64,000 nucleotides of DNA from Tiliqua scincoides. Its lineage: Eukaryota; Chordata; Lepidosauria; Squamata; Scincidae. Where the stretch lies: positions 7,730,254-7,794,253 of the forward strand of contig NC_089826.1 in assembly GCF_035046505.1 (NCBI RefSeq), in the 5' to 3' direction. The translations under genes were made by a program, and so were the position numbers. This document shows, in pieces, positions 32,468 through 42,459 of this stretch (its first letter is position 1; the number at the start of each line of letters is the position of its first letter). The notes below the pieces were generated by a model. The model searched no databases and was not told the origin of the DNA. It was given only the letters and a program-made list of their open reading frames with translations.

Positions 32468-33408
32468 GTGTATCTTGAGAAGGTCTTGCCCCAACTTTTG
32501 TATGGAACAATTCTTGTTCCCTCCTCTTCTTCCTTTGTCTCACTTGAACGTGTCCAATCCAAATTTTTAAGATCTATACTTCAAGTGTCCAGCTATGTGT
32601 CTAATGCAAGCTTACGTCTTGATTCCGGCCTGTTAAAGGTCGAGGCCAGGATTGCCTTTGCATCCACTTATTTGTGGCTCAATCTAAATTTTAATACCCA
32701 AGGCCGAACACCTTTGGTTTTAATTGATAATTTTCAGTCTACCCGGCTCAAGGCGGTACACTCAAAGCTGAGACACTTGGGGTTTTCACCGTAGATTGTT
32801 CTGGCCATGGATTTGATTCAGGCAAGAGTGACTATAAAACAGAGACTGAGGGACATCGAACGACAAGAAGATGTCAGCAGGTCTCCAGATTTTCTTGCCT
32901 CTGATGACACAAGGTATGTAGCTGCCCTGGCCACTTATCTTTCATTATTAGAGCTTCCTGGGCAGAGGAGAGCTTCCTTCCTAGCTAGGTGGAGAGCTCT
33001 TCCTTTGGCATTTGTCGAGGGCTGTTTCAGAAAGATCCCCATCTTGAAAGACTGTGTCCCTGTGGTTCAGGGGAGGTTGAGACACTTGAACATGTCATGT
33101 TCTGTTGCCCATTTTATCAGGGGATTCGAGATAAGTTTATTATTCCCCTGAGCAGAAAATTCTTGGGCTTGTCACAAACAAAAATGGGCAAGAAACTTCT
33201 TTCAGGTGCTAATTCTCAGATTTTAAGACCAACTGCAAGTTTTTTGGCTGCTGCTTACAAAACCCAGATGGGCATTATTAATATTAGAGCTTCATGTAAT
33301 TTTTATTTGCCATGTCACGTTCATCAGATATGTATAAAATGCACTGTGGCTAACTGTAAATTTAACCAGCGCTTATCATATATGGTTAAAACCTCCACAA
33401 TTTTTTAA
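32468..33408 (+). pseudogene. LINE X C-terminal region with zinc knuckle
   Basis: The first frame reads YLEKVLPQLLYGTILVPSSS and VQSKFLRSILQVSSYVSNAS, typical of the region after the RT thumb. The second frame (from 32807) reads ARVTIKQRLRDIERQEDVSR and LLELPGQRRASFLARWRALP. A third (32989-33406) carries CPCGSGEVETLEHVMFCCP, a C-x-C-x8-H-x4-C knuckle common at LINE C-termini. At least one stop and one frameshift break it. Confidence 0.7.
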
Positions 33409-33420
33409 AAAAAATATTAT

Positions 33421-34616
33421 TTGGACTTTTGCAAATTTATCTCTGGGGTTCAGGCAATGCAGAGTCCAAGTCATGAAGAATATGAGCGATTTTTATCTGT
33501 AGAGTGGCTCAGCATGGACATCGAAGTCCCCCAGCACAACTTGCTGGGGGCACCCCAGCACCACATCTGAGACCACCGTGGCCAGCTCAGACATTGAGAC
33601 TGTTGGCCGGGAAGGTGAGTGGAATGCCTACAGAATCCCTGGCTTATCTTGGCCACTCAGCCTCACTTCTAAGCAACTCAATCTTGGCACACCACTGGAA
33701 AGGTATCAGGGATGGTTTTCCAGTAGACCAGTGCCTGCAGCACATGAAAGCACATGAAAACCTGAAGGACATAATTAGACTAAAACCTCCCATGTCTTCC
33801 AATCAGGTCTCTATTATCCATGCCAGGTCATCCAGGATTAAATCCTGGATCAGGCAGATCATATAATTCACTGACCTGGCATTTAACAGCAGCAGCTTTG
33901 GGCCACCGGAGAGCAAGGTTGCTGCTAAAGCCGCTAGTAGTCCTAGGGCTGGATGGAGGGCCAGAAAGAGGGATGGTCCATCTCTGACTATGTTCCAGGA
34001 TGCTATCCCCCTTCCTTCTCCTGTTCCTTCTCCCTTACTCCTAAACCAACAAAGTGGCTGGCACTTTGCTGGATCCAAGGAGATGGACCCAAGGAGACTC
34101 ACTGGGGCAATGGAGGCTTACCCTGGTAAGGGAAGAAAAGTTTCCTTACCTTGAAGAGGCATCTGGGACTTCCCTCCCCTGCAAGATGCAGTACGAGCTC
34201 CACTGGTGCAGCTGCATTGGTGGAAGGGGGGTTAGTTAGGGTGGACCGTAAAACAGAATGCCATAGACTGCTGGAACAGCGTAATAGATTGCAGGTAAAA
34301 ATAGTAGATGCTTAACCATGTGATTGCCAGTTTCTGGTGGCTATGTTGACAAGGTCCGGTATTCCTAAAGTACCATCACTGACCTGCTCCTGACATCTCT
34401 GTCTTGATCTTTGTCCTGATTCACTATGCCTAGTGACATGTCGGAACGGCGCATGCTGTACGGCATTCTGAGCTGTCTAGCCAAGTTCTAAAACTGAGCA
34501 TGGGGTGGCAGCAGAGGACAAAGCTTTAGCAGGAGAAGCTTAAGTTTTTCAGATTGAAGAATCAAAAACTTACCACAAGTGTTTTTTCATTCTCCCCAAG
34601 GATAATTCTCTCATTT
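33421..34616. other. Intron sequence; family K core fragment at 34120-34245
   Basis: The block GGAAGAAAAGTTTCCTTACC followed by TTGAAGAGGCATCTGGGACT, and CACTGGTGCAGCTGCATTGG, match the core of family K elements (compare 6990-7120 and 63530-63640). The rest is unremarkable. Confidence 0.4.
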
Positions 34617-34884
34617 GCAGCTTCCTGTATCTCACAGTGGCCCACCAACTGCCTCAGAGAGCTCACAAGACAAGAGACCTGCATCCTGGTGCCCTCCCTC
34701 ACATCCAGCTTTCTGACATAGCCCATTTCTAAAATCAGGAGGTTGCACAAACACATTATGACTTGTAATCCATGATGGATTTTTCCTCCAGAAATTTGTC
34801 CAATCTCCTTTAAGGCATCTACGCTAGGTGCCATCACCACATGCTGTGACATGGAGTTCCACCGACCAGCCACACGTTGAGGAT
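34617..34884 (-). mobile_element. CR1 LINE 3' fragment
   Basis: It shares with the 20272 copy the blocks CAGCTTCCTGTATCTCACAG, TTTCTAAAATCAGGAGGTTG and GGATTTTTCCTCCAGAAA in the same order. It lacks the terminal GTTCTTATG end, so it is trimmed at both sides. Confidence 0.75.
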
Positions 34885-34981
34885 GTTATTTCCTGCTTCT
34901 CATTATTTTAAAAAAGCATTCTAAAAAGGCATTCAGTTTTAAGAGAATATCAGATATGGGAGGGGGGGAAATGGTTATAGC

Positions 34982-35985
34982 CAGGGCTTTTTTTCTAATG
35001 GAACGCGGGGAGACGGAGTTCCGGCACCTTTTTGCAGGGGCCCCTCCCCTTTGGAGGCATTCCGGGGGGGGGGGAGCAAAACAGAGGAAGGGTAGACAGG
35101 CACACGATTGGACTCTAAGGCTGCCATCCTATCCACAGTAAGCCCCATTCACTAAAGTGGACTTCTGAGTAGTCATGCATAGGATCGGGCTCTTAGGCTG
35201 CAATCCTAGGCACTTTCCTGGGAGTAAGCTCCATTGACTAGAATGAGACTTACTTCAGAGTAGACATACCTAGGATTGAGCTCTTAATCCTGGCAGAGAT
35301 ATATATCTGCACCCGTTTTCACATGCTAAGGGCAGGTGAAAAGGGATTCTACGTGTGTACAACATGCTGTCCAGCCTTGCCAGAGATCTTCCTCGTCCTT
35401 CCCCCACAAGCATGCCCTCCGCCAGCCAGTGTTTGCAGCTCCTCTCCAGCAATGCAAAGCAGCTGCTCAGGGCAGCAGAGAACATACAACTGCATGCCAA
35501 GCGCCTTCCCAAAGACACAGAGTATTCTGATACCTGAATTAAACCATATTTAATCGCTTGTTTGCAAAAATAGCTGTTTCTATGTGCACCTAAGGACCCC
35601 TCTCATGTAAGAATTCCTTTTTTGTTCTTACTCCTACAGTTGCTTAGAGTAATTTTACTACACGGAACTCATGTAAGCCATTTTTTGGAATCCATTCACT
35701 GCTTCCTCTCCTTGAAGTAGTGCCACACTACATGCTACAAGTGCACCTGTACAGTATTTTCCCCCATGTGTAGAAAAAGTAGCTAGGGGGAAGGGGATGT
35801 GGAGATGGACTGCCCAATCCTATGCATGTCTACTCAGAAGTAAGTTCATCTTTAGGGGGGAAGCACATAAAAAATATTTTATTTCTCCAATAAAAAATGG
35901 TTTATAAATAAATAAATAAATAAATAAATAAAAGATTAACAAGTTATGAGTTCCTGCACCTTTTTTTTTCACAAAAAAAGCACTG
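34982..35985. mobile_element. hAT-type element, family H6 (about 1 kb)
   Basis: Starts CAGGGCTTTTTTTCTAATGG, followed by a GAGTTCCGGCACCTTTTTGC block; ends with GAGTTCCTGCACCTTTTTTT, then AAAAAAAGCACTG. A perfect 8-bp duplication, GTTATAGC, lies at 34974-34981 and 35986-35993. It has no readable transposase. Family K MITEs sit within it (35119-35284, and a partial one near 35812-35850), and an (AAAT)n run lies at 35907-35932. Confidence 0.82.
35119..35284. mobile_element. Family K MITE, tandem or paired form
   Basis: Starts GGCTGCCATCCTATCCACAG and ends TAGGATTGAGCTCT, flanked by TAA (35116-35118 and 35285-35287). Two 80-90-bp palindromic units lie side by side, each with TTACTTCTGAGTAG-like arms. 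Confidence 0.65.
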
Positions 35986-35993
35986 GTTATAGC

Positions 35994-36823
35994 TGTACTA
36001 TGTACAGATCTGTGTTGTGCCCCTCAGTAAATGTAACCTTCGAAGCACAGGGAAGTTAAAGAAAACACTCTTAACATTTGATAGTCTTTAATAACACTGG
36101 TATGTAGGGTGCGGTAAAGAAGCAGCGCAATTGCACCATCGTTTACCCAGACTGTGCACAGTTAAGCCACATTTCAGATACTGTGAATCTGTGTTGTGTG
36201 AACAGATTTAAAAGACAACAATAAGGAGCAAGGTGCATCTAGTCCTTCTGATCTCTCCTTTCATTGAAAAGATAAGTTCTGCTCATATTTCTGGTGTTGT
36301 GAGGAATTTGACTGGCTAAGAGTTACATTCCGGCGGCCTGCGTTATCAGAGCACTTCAGCTCCATCACTTGCTTCACCCAGAGAAATTCACACCTTCTTT
36401 AGCAGAGAGACCAACTCTGGAGGCTGGCGTCATGCGCTTGGAATCCCAAGGCTTTGGTTGAAAAGCAGAGGAGGAGCTTCTGTAACCATCTCGTAGAAGA
36501 AGTTGAAAGCAATGATTCTCAAACTTTAGGAAGGAAAGCAGCCTCTTTAGTTCAAAACAATCGGCCTACATAATTCAGAGCAATCCTTGCCCTCACCCCA
36601 GGTTTATGGGAAACTCTCTGCAAAGACCCAGCTAAGAGTCCCCATCACCAGTGACAAAATCAGGTAGGCAGGGCAGACAGACCCAGAGGATGACTTACAG
36701 GTTCAGATTGGCTGAGGGCACCCACCTTCATCAGCCTGCTCTCCTCCACTCCTCCTTCCACTCCCTAGATTGCAAGAAGATAGACATGGAGTGGACAAGG
36801 AAGTGGAGGAAAAGAGAGTGATG
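35994..36823. other. Unique-looking intron sequence
   Basis: No gene or repeat family was recognised. Confidence 0.45.
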
Positions 36824-36831
36824 ATCTAGAG

Positions 36832-37162
36832 CAGTGGTGCTCAATAGGTGGATCGTGATCTACTGGTAGATCGCGAGGCAAAATGAGTAGATCGCAGAGC
36901 CCTGTCTCTCCAAACTGTTAATATGTCAGTTTCGTCTAGTGACTAGACGAAACTGACATATTTAGCTGACACTAAACTGAAACTGACACTTTAGCTGCTC
37001 TTCAAGCATGCAGCAACAAAACTGACGAAACTGACTAGACTCCAGCAGGGCTCCATACATTAAAGGGGGTGTCTGTCAGACGCTTCCTTCCCCCCTGGTA
37101 GATCTCCGGGCCTTGCTGGGTTTCAAAGTAGCTCTCGAGCCAAAAAAGTGTGAGCACCCCTG
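36832..37162. mobile_element. hAT-type MITE, family H7
   Basis: Starts CAGTGGTGCTCAATAGGTGG and ends AAGTGTGAGCACCCCTG. A perfect 8-bp duplication, ATCTAGAG, lies at 36824-36831 and 37163-37170. The left part carries repeated TAGATCG words. The centre holds a perfect 20-bp inverted repeat. Confidence 0.9.
36921..36961. repeat. Perfect inverted repeat (20-bp arms, 1-base spacer)
   Basis: Arms are ATATGTCAGTTTCGTCTAGT and its exact reverse complement, around a G at 36941. Further GACGAAACTGAC words follow at about 36965-37040. Confidence 0.95.
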
Positions 37163-37170
37163 ATCTAGAG

Positions 37171-38224
37171 GGTCACTGTAGCCCACCACTTTCCTTTCTC
37201 TACACCTCATACTGCATTGCTCTAGCTCACCATTCTCCCCTACACCTTCTCTCCCATTCTGTCCTTCTCTTCCTTTCCTAGGAAGTGGGGGGAGGGCCAC
37301 AATCAGCAAAACAAATGAAAAAGATCTCATTGCTTACAATACATGCTGCTAATCGGATTTGTTCTTTATGATTCACCTTGGAGGTCAGAAAATTCATAAA
37401 TTAAGATACGCCTCTTTGTGACTGTCAAGAATAGTGCTGTTATTTGACCCTAGCCATGTTTCCTAAGCATATGCAACTATTGAGCCAGGTCATGGCTGTA
37501 GGGGAGGGGTGGAGCTTTTCTACCCCCTGCTCCTTTTGGCAAATGCCTTTTTTGGGGAACAGTTATGCTCCAGAGCATAACACTTTGATAAGTATTGTCG
37601 GTAGGTTTGCGTGCTCTGGGGAGGGAGGTTGCCAGGAAAAGGGCAACAGAGGATTTCTCCAGCCGGAGTTCTACCGCTTCCTTGACTACGTATCACCATG
37701 ATAAGCACTGGAACCCAACCAAGTTCGCATTTGCAGCTCTGATGATATATTAGAGTGGAATTCCTGGAATGAACATTTGCAAGGCCAAAGACTATAGAAC
37801 TGGAGAGGGTCAAACAATCTCAACTTCCTGCATGGAAGTTATCTGTGCAAGGAATATAAACGTTGTATGTGAAAACTAGAGGCCCTTTAACAGGGTTGCT
37901 CTTATCCCTGAAAATACTTTCTATCTCTTGAGAAGTCCACTTACAGCTGTGGCTAGCATGTCAAGGGAGAAGGGCAAACAGGAAGATACAAGCCAGATTT
38001 ATCCAACTAGTCCTTAACTAGCTACGACCCTGTCTCAAGAGGTTTGGATACACGTCTCTATTTTGAAGGTAGGCACTTCAGTTGAGTTGTAACCGTCAGA
38101 TTCTCTTGCTCCCTGTAGTTCATGTAAGTTCACTGCTAAATGACTGTGCTATTATTAATACAGAGAGGTGTTCTACTTTTCAGGAGACATTTGCTCTGGA
38201 GCATAACTGTTCTAACAACCTAAC
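37171..38224. other. Unique-looking intron sequence
   Basis: No gene or repeat family was recognised. The CAGAGCATAAC word occurs twice (near 37570 and 38197), without a wider match. Confidence 0.4.
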
Positions 38225-38712
38225 ATTGTGCTGGGCCAGTGGAAGTCACTTGTACCAGCACAGGGGGGGGGGGGGGTTTCCAAACGTGCCATAAAGCACC
38301 TTTGCACCTACTCCAGAGTCAGCCGGGCCAGCACAAGGATATGCGCCACCTGCGGAGGCAGCCTCCAGCCTCCACAGTGATGGAGCATGGTGAGTTCATG
38401 CTGGCTGAGCTCAGCCAATGCAGGGGTCTGGGGGTGTGTGGGGAGGATGAGCGGTGGGGAAGTGGGGGGCGATAGGACCAGGACCTGGCCGTTATGCCAG
38501 ATCCTGACCCAGTTCCTGGGCAGCCTGGGCCAACTCTGGGCTGCTTGGATCGGCACCACCTCTTTAGCAAGTCCCATTGGGACTGCAGCAGCACTCCTTG
38601 GGATAAGGGGAATTGCCCTTGCCCCAGGCTGAAGTGCAATTGGCCTCAAACCTGCGCTGGATACAGGGCAGGCCTGCCAGCCTCCCCGTTCCAGTGCAAG
38701 TTAGGATTGAGC
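38225..38712. repeat. GC-rich repeat, family R, copy 1
   Basis: Blocks shared with 57905-58447 in the same order: a cluster around TTTGCACCTACTCCAGAGTC, the run CTGACCCAGTTCCTGGGCAG, GGGCTGCTTGGATCGGCACC, CCCATTGGGACTGCAGCAGC, CTGGATACAGGGCAGGCC and AGTGCAAGTTAGGATTGAGC. The right end AGGATTGAGCTG is like family K ends. The class is uncertain. Confidence 0.55.
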
Positions 38713-38851
38713 TGCCTGGAAGATATGGTCAAACTGGCAACATTAACAGAGCATCTTAAATCTAATAATAGCTCTGAAAGGGACTCTGAAAGGTGAGAAT
38801 TAGAACAATGGGATGTCTCAAATCACAACTCTATTTTTGACAGTCACATGG

Positions 38852-39689
38852 TGTGTTGTTGGCAACCTTCAGTCTCGAAAGACTATGGTATCGCGCTCTG
38901 GATGGTGATTCTGGCACAGCGTCTAGTGTGGCTGAAAAGGCCGATTCGGGAGTGACAATCCCTTCCACACCGGGAGCAAGTGTAGTGTGTCCCTGGTCTG
39001 TCTCCCTGGCTGCGGGCCTTCCTTCTTTGCCTCTTTGCCTCAGTCTGTTGGCCAAGTGTCTCTTCAAACTGGGAAAGGCCATGCTGCACAGCCTGCCTCC
39101 AAGCGGGCCGCTCGGAGGCCAGGGTTTCCCACCTGTTGAGGTCCACTCCTAAGGCCTTCAGATCCCTCTTGCAGATGTCCTTGTATAGCAGCTGTGGTCT
39201 ACCTGTAGGGCGCTTTCCTTGCACGAGTTCTCCATAGAGGAGATCCTTTGGGATCTGGCCATCATCCATTCTCATGACATGATCGAGCCAACGCAGGCGT
39301 CTCTGTTTCAGCAGTGCATACATGCTAGGGATTCCAGCTCGTTCCAGGACTGTGTTTTTTGGAACTTTGTCCTGCCAGGTGATGCCGAGGATGTGTCGGA
39401 GGCAGTGCATGTGGAATGCGTTCAGTTTCCTCTCCAGTTGTGAGCGAAGAGTCCATGACTCACTGCAGTACAGAAGTGTACTCAGGACGCAAGCTCTGTA
39501 GACCTGGCTCTTGGTATGTTCCATCAGCTTCTTGTTGGACCAGACTCTCTTTGTGAGTTTGGAAAACATGGTAGCTGCTTTACTGATGCGTTTGTTTAGC
39601 TCAGTATCGAGAGAAAGAGTGTTGGAGATCGTTGAGCCAAGGTACACAAAGTCATGGACAACCTCCAGTTCATGCTCAGAGATTGTAAT
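38852..39689 (-). mobile_element. LINE family T, longest 3' fragment, copy T3
   Basis: The - strand frame at 38883-39647 is open for 254 codons. It reads YLGSTISNTLSLDTELNKRI, AATMFSKLTKRVWSNKKLME, ACVLSTLLYCSESWTLRSQL, then the blocks named for T2, and the C-terminal finger (C-x2-C-x12-H-x3-C). This is the region after the RT palm in APE-type LINEs. The 3' tail is CCATAGTCTTTCGAGACTGA then AGGTTGCCAAC. The 11-bp duplication CAGTCACATGG (38841-38851 and 39690-39700) shows the exact insertion. It is the least damaged T copy here. Confidence 0.9.
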
Positions 39690-39827
39690 CAGTCACATGG
39701 ATGCATATTTTAATTTATGAATTTTCTAACCTCCATAGTGCATCATAAAGAACAAACCTGATTAGCAGCATGTACTGTAAGCATTGAGATTTTTTGTTTG
39801 TTTTTGTTATGCTGATTGTGCCCTCCC

Positions 39828-40023
39828 ACAAGTTTTGCAGGGAGTCTCACTGCAGCCTGCAAGCGACCCCTTCCCCTCCCCTTCGGAGCCATTCTGAGCA
39901 GGGGGGGAAGCAAAACAGAGGCATACAACTGGCTCCTAAGGGGAGGGACAGGGACCGCTTGCACGCTGTGGTGAGGCTCCCTGCAAAACTTAGTGCTTTG
40001 CACCCCCTCTAGCTATGCCACTG
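39828..40023. mobile_element. Palindromic hAT MITE, family H2, 5'-trimmed copy
   Basis: It begins inside the family with ACAAGTTTTGCAGGGAGTCT and ends with CCCTCTAGCTATGCCACTG. The left terminal repeat is missing, so no target duplication can be seen. Confidence 0.75.
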
Positions 40024-40820
40024 AATGGAAGTAGTGTCCCAAAGGGGAGTGTATTGAAACAAATGGAACACGGACTCTTTGAAAAGCTCTATGTGTTCTT
40101 CCCAACTCCAGAATTAAGAAAATTAAGCAGATGCAGTGCAGATAATCAGTGCTGTTTCTCCACTCCCTTAGCCCACGCCTTCTGCTGTGTAGCTTTACAA
40201 CCTGCCTGAAGGGGTTACGTGCTCCTTGCTGGCCACCAATCTAAAAAGGAGACTGCTCCCGAGTTTGATGCATCTCTGTAGAAGAAACTGACTCTCTTGA
40301 CAAGGTTGCCAACTTTGTTTCTGGGATTCTGGCAGGACGGAATTCTGGGTCTTCCGCTATATTATGGTGAATGGGGGGAGGGGGTATTGGATGATTACGA
40401 GTGCTTTATTTTATTGTGTGTGTGTGTGTGTGTTCTGAATGTTTAATGTTTGGTTGTTGCTTTGTATTTCCATTATCTATGCCAATAAAGGTCTTATGTG
40501 TGTGTGTATGTGTGTGCATCTCTGTAGTAAAGTCATCATTTTTCCAGCTTTCATGTCCAGTGAATCCCTATTGATGGTCAAAGGCCACGTGCCTCGTAAA
40601 GGGCATGCAATTTGGCTACATCGGCAGTGACCATCACCATTAAAGCATTGTAGTAGAACTGAGAAAACTGGTGGGAGTGACCTTTGCCATCAGGCAGCAA
40701 TAGGCTGCTGCTGTGAAATTGCTGTGCCTCTTCTGAATGGTCTCAGTGGTGTTTTGTTTCCTCTTTGTTCATTCACCTTCCTTCCGTGGTTCATTGCTCT
40801 GCGAAAGCCCTGCAAACAAG
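40024..40820. other. Intron sequence with (TG)n runs
   Basis: A (TG)n run lies at 40414-40431 and a second TGTG-rich stretch at about 40496-40517. Between them, CTATGCCAATAAAGGTCTT contains a polyadenylation-type AATAAA, perhaps the 3' end of an unplaced retroelement. Confidence 0.4.
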
Positions 40821-40948
40821 AGCCATAGCTCAGTGGCTGAGCACATCCATGGCATCGCCATGGGTTGGGAGAGACCCCTTTCTGGAACCTGGGAGAGCTG
40901 CCCCAGCGAGTGTAGGTAATGCTGGGTTAGGTGCACCAGTGGTCTGAC
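40821..40948 (+). mobile_element. tRNA-derived SINE
   Basis: AGCCATAGCTCAGTGGCTGA is the A-box region. The B-box part is decayed (CATGGGTTGGGAGAGACC). It is followed by CTGGAACCTGGGAGAGCTGC and a GTGCACCAGTGGTCTGACTC 3' part. An L2-like LINE begins directly after it. Confidence 0.6.
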
Positions 40949-40958
40949 TCGGGGGGAC

Positions 40959-41683
40959 GACAACAACAACAACAACTTTATTTTTACCCTGCCTTTCTCC
41001 CCAAAGGGACTCAAGGCGGCTTACAACAGGTTAAAACAGATTAAAAACATAATTTAAAACAGATAAAAGCATATTAACACATATCATAAAAACAGCAGTC
41101 AGATAAAAAGTAGTAGTTGGCATCCTTCAGTCTCGGAAGACTATGGTATTGCACTCTGAATAGTGTTCTGGAATGGAGTGTCCTCTCCAGCGCGCGAAGC
41201 CTGGGTAAGGTAGATATGGAGGATAGACTGTTACCCATGCAGCAAATCCCCCCTCTCCACATTGCTGAAATGGTCCAATGGAAGGCAGAAGCCAATCCGG
41301 TTGGTTCCAGCGGCGTCACAGGAGTTGCCAGAGCGTGACTGTGTTCAGCCATGAACTGCCTCAGGGACTCCGGCTCTGGATTTTGCCTCAGGGTTGACTC
41401 CTGAAGCCTTTTCCATAACTGGAAAAGGTAACAGATAAAAAGTAGTCAAGTAAAAAGAGCATAGAGCAGCAAATCATAAAAGAATCAGGCCTGTAAAAAA
41501 TATTAAAAGATGTTAAAAAGGCCGAGAACTCAGAAGGCTTGTTTAAACAGAAGGGTCTTCAGGCCTCGCCAAAAAGTCTCAAGAGAGGGAGCCATTCTTA
41601 AGTCAAGGGGAAGGGAATTCCATAGCGTTGGTGCCACTACTGAGAAGGCCCTATTTCTTGGTGCCACTACTGAGAAGGCCAGA
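40959..41683 (-). mobile_element. L2-like LINE 3' part, copy 2, split by element U
   Basis: A (CAA)n tail at 40959-40976 is followed by CTTTATTTTTACCCTGCCTT and the same 3' UTR as the copy at 7275. The RT C-terminus (NRAFSVVAPTLWNSLPLDLR on the - strand, 41560-41660) is still readable. Element U1 interrupts it at 41114-41431. A short duplication of TTGGTGCCACTACTGAGAAG occurs near the 5' end. Confidence 0.85.
41114..41431 (-). mobile_element. Element U, copy U1, nested in the L2-like LINE
   Basis: In - orientation its 3' tail reads CCATAGTCTTCCGAGACTGA then AGGATGCCAAC, nearly the tail of LINE T. The body (CAGGCTTCGCGCGCTGGAGA, CATGGGTAACAGTCTATCCT on the - strand) is unrelated to T or 5S. 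A 14-bp duplication, CAGATAAAAAGTAG, lies at 41100-41113 and 41432-41445. It is 5'-truncated relative to U2. Confidence 0.85.
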
Positions 41684-41789
41684 TAGGGATGTGTCATCTC
41701 TTCGTTAGCACAAGTAACACATGTGGCTGAAACAGCTTCCACACTGGGTGCTTCCTTCATTTTCATACTGGATTGATAATTCCAGTTTA

Positions 41790-41879
41790 GTGCCCAATCC
41801 TATGCATGTCTACTCAGAAGTAAGTCCCATTAGAGTCAATGGGGCTTACTCCTAGGAAAGTGTGGATAGGATTGGGCTG
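41790..41879. mobile_element. Family K MITE, short palindromic form (90 bp)
   Basis: Starts GTGCCCAATCCTATGCATGT and ends GGATAGGATTGGGCTG, with inner arms TACTCAGAAGTAAGTCCC and GGGGCTTACTCCTAGGAAAG. It is flanked by TTA (41787-41789 and 41880-41882). This is one of the commonest short repeats of squamate genomes; the Harbinger assignment is inferred from the 3-bp duplication. Confidence 0.75.
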
Positions 41880-41882
41880 TTA

Positions 41883-42147
41883 GTTAAGAAGCGAGAGAAA
41901 AAGAAGACAGTTCTCTTTGCTTCCTGAATAGAACTCTGTGACAGAGCCAGAAATGGCTCTGTTCATGCAGGTGGAAAATCAACTTAAGGGCTAAGCCTTC
42001 TTTCTGCTATTGGATTATAAATTCAGAGAGTTGGATTAAGATTTGCCACAAGGAGGCAAGTAGCAAGCCTGGTCCCTTTTGTACTCTTGAGGCATGCAAG
42101 CAAGGTTGGTTTTTGGGTCATTTCAAGCCGGCAGACTGACTAGCTTG
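41883..42147. other. Intron sequence without recognised features
   Basis: Nothing was recognised. Confidence 0.4.
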
Positions 42148-42155
42148 CCAGGATT

Positions 42156-42329
42156 CAGTGGCTTAGCTAGAGGGGGTACAAAGCACTAAGTTTTGCAGGG
42201 AGCCTCACCGTGGCATGCAAACGGTCCCTGCCTCTGTTTTGTTCTGAAGGGAAGGGAGAGGGGCCGCTTGCACACTGCGGTGAAGCTCCTTGCGAAATCT
42301 GCTTTGCACCCCTTCTTGCTACGCCACTG
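42156..42329. mobile_element. Palindromic hAT MITE, family H2, copy
   Basis: Starts CAGTGGCTTAGCTAGAGGGG and ends CCTTCTTGCTACGCCACTG. Flanks are CCAGGATT (42148-42155) and CCAGGTTC (42330-42337), six of eight identical. Confidence 0.82.
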
Positions 42330-42459
42330 CCAGGTTCAGTGAGACTGCAAGAGGTGAAAAATCAAGTAGAAAATTTAAACTAAATGAAGGAAGGAAGGAG
42401 TTTTGCAGTTTAAAATGTCAGGTCTTACAACAAGAAATTCTGTAGCCTAATACCAGTAA

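Larger units (their letters stand above)
30992..32468. mobile_element. DNA transposon or MITE inserted in LINE X (unclassified)
   Basis: The left end TGTAGATACTCACGTATA and the right end (reverse complement) CGCAGATACTCACCTATA form an 18-bp inverted repeat with three mismatches. The LINE X protein frame stops at the left end (AAIRLL) and resumes just after the right end (YLEKVLPQLLYG). The right side contains CGACTTATCTGTGGAGTCGACTTATA, a block seen in many squamate repeats. The superfamily is not decided because the target duplication is unclear. A hAT element (31659-32140) lies inside. Confidence 0.6.
27621..33420 (+). mobile_element. Decayed autonomous LINE, family X (APE-type), with nested insertions
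   Basis: Going 5' to 3' on the + strand: an ORF1 (from 27765), an APE-type endonuclease (from 29823), a remnant of the RT palm (near 30645), and a C-terminal zinc-knuckle region (to 33406). Most of the RT fingers and palm are missing between about 30620 and 30640. Two later insertions sit inside it: a LINE T fragment (28643-29273) and a DNA transposon (about 30992-32468). The clade is uncertain; an Ingi/Vingi, I or Jockey relative is possible. Both ends are approximate and no target duplication was found. It has several stops and frameshifts and is not active. Confidence 0.7.
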
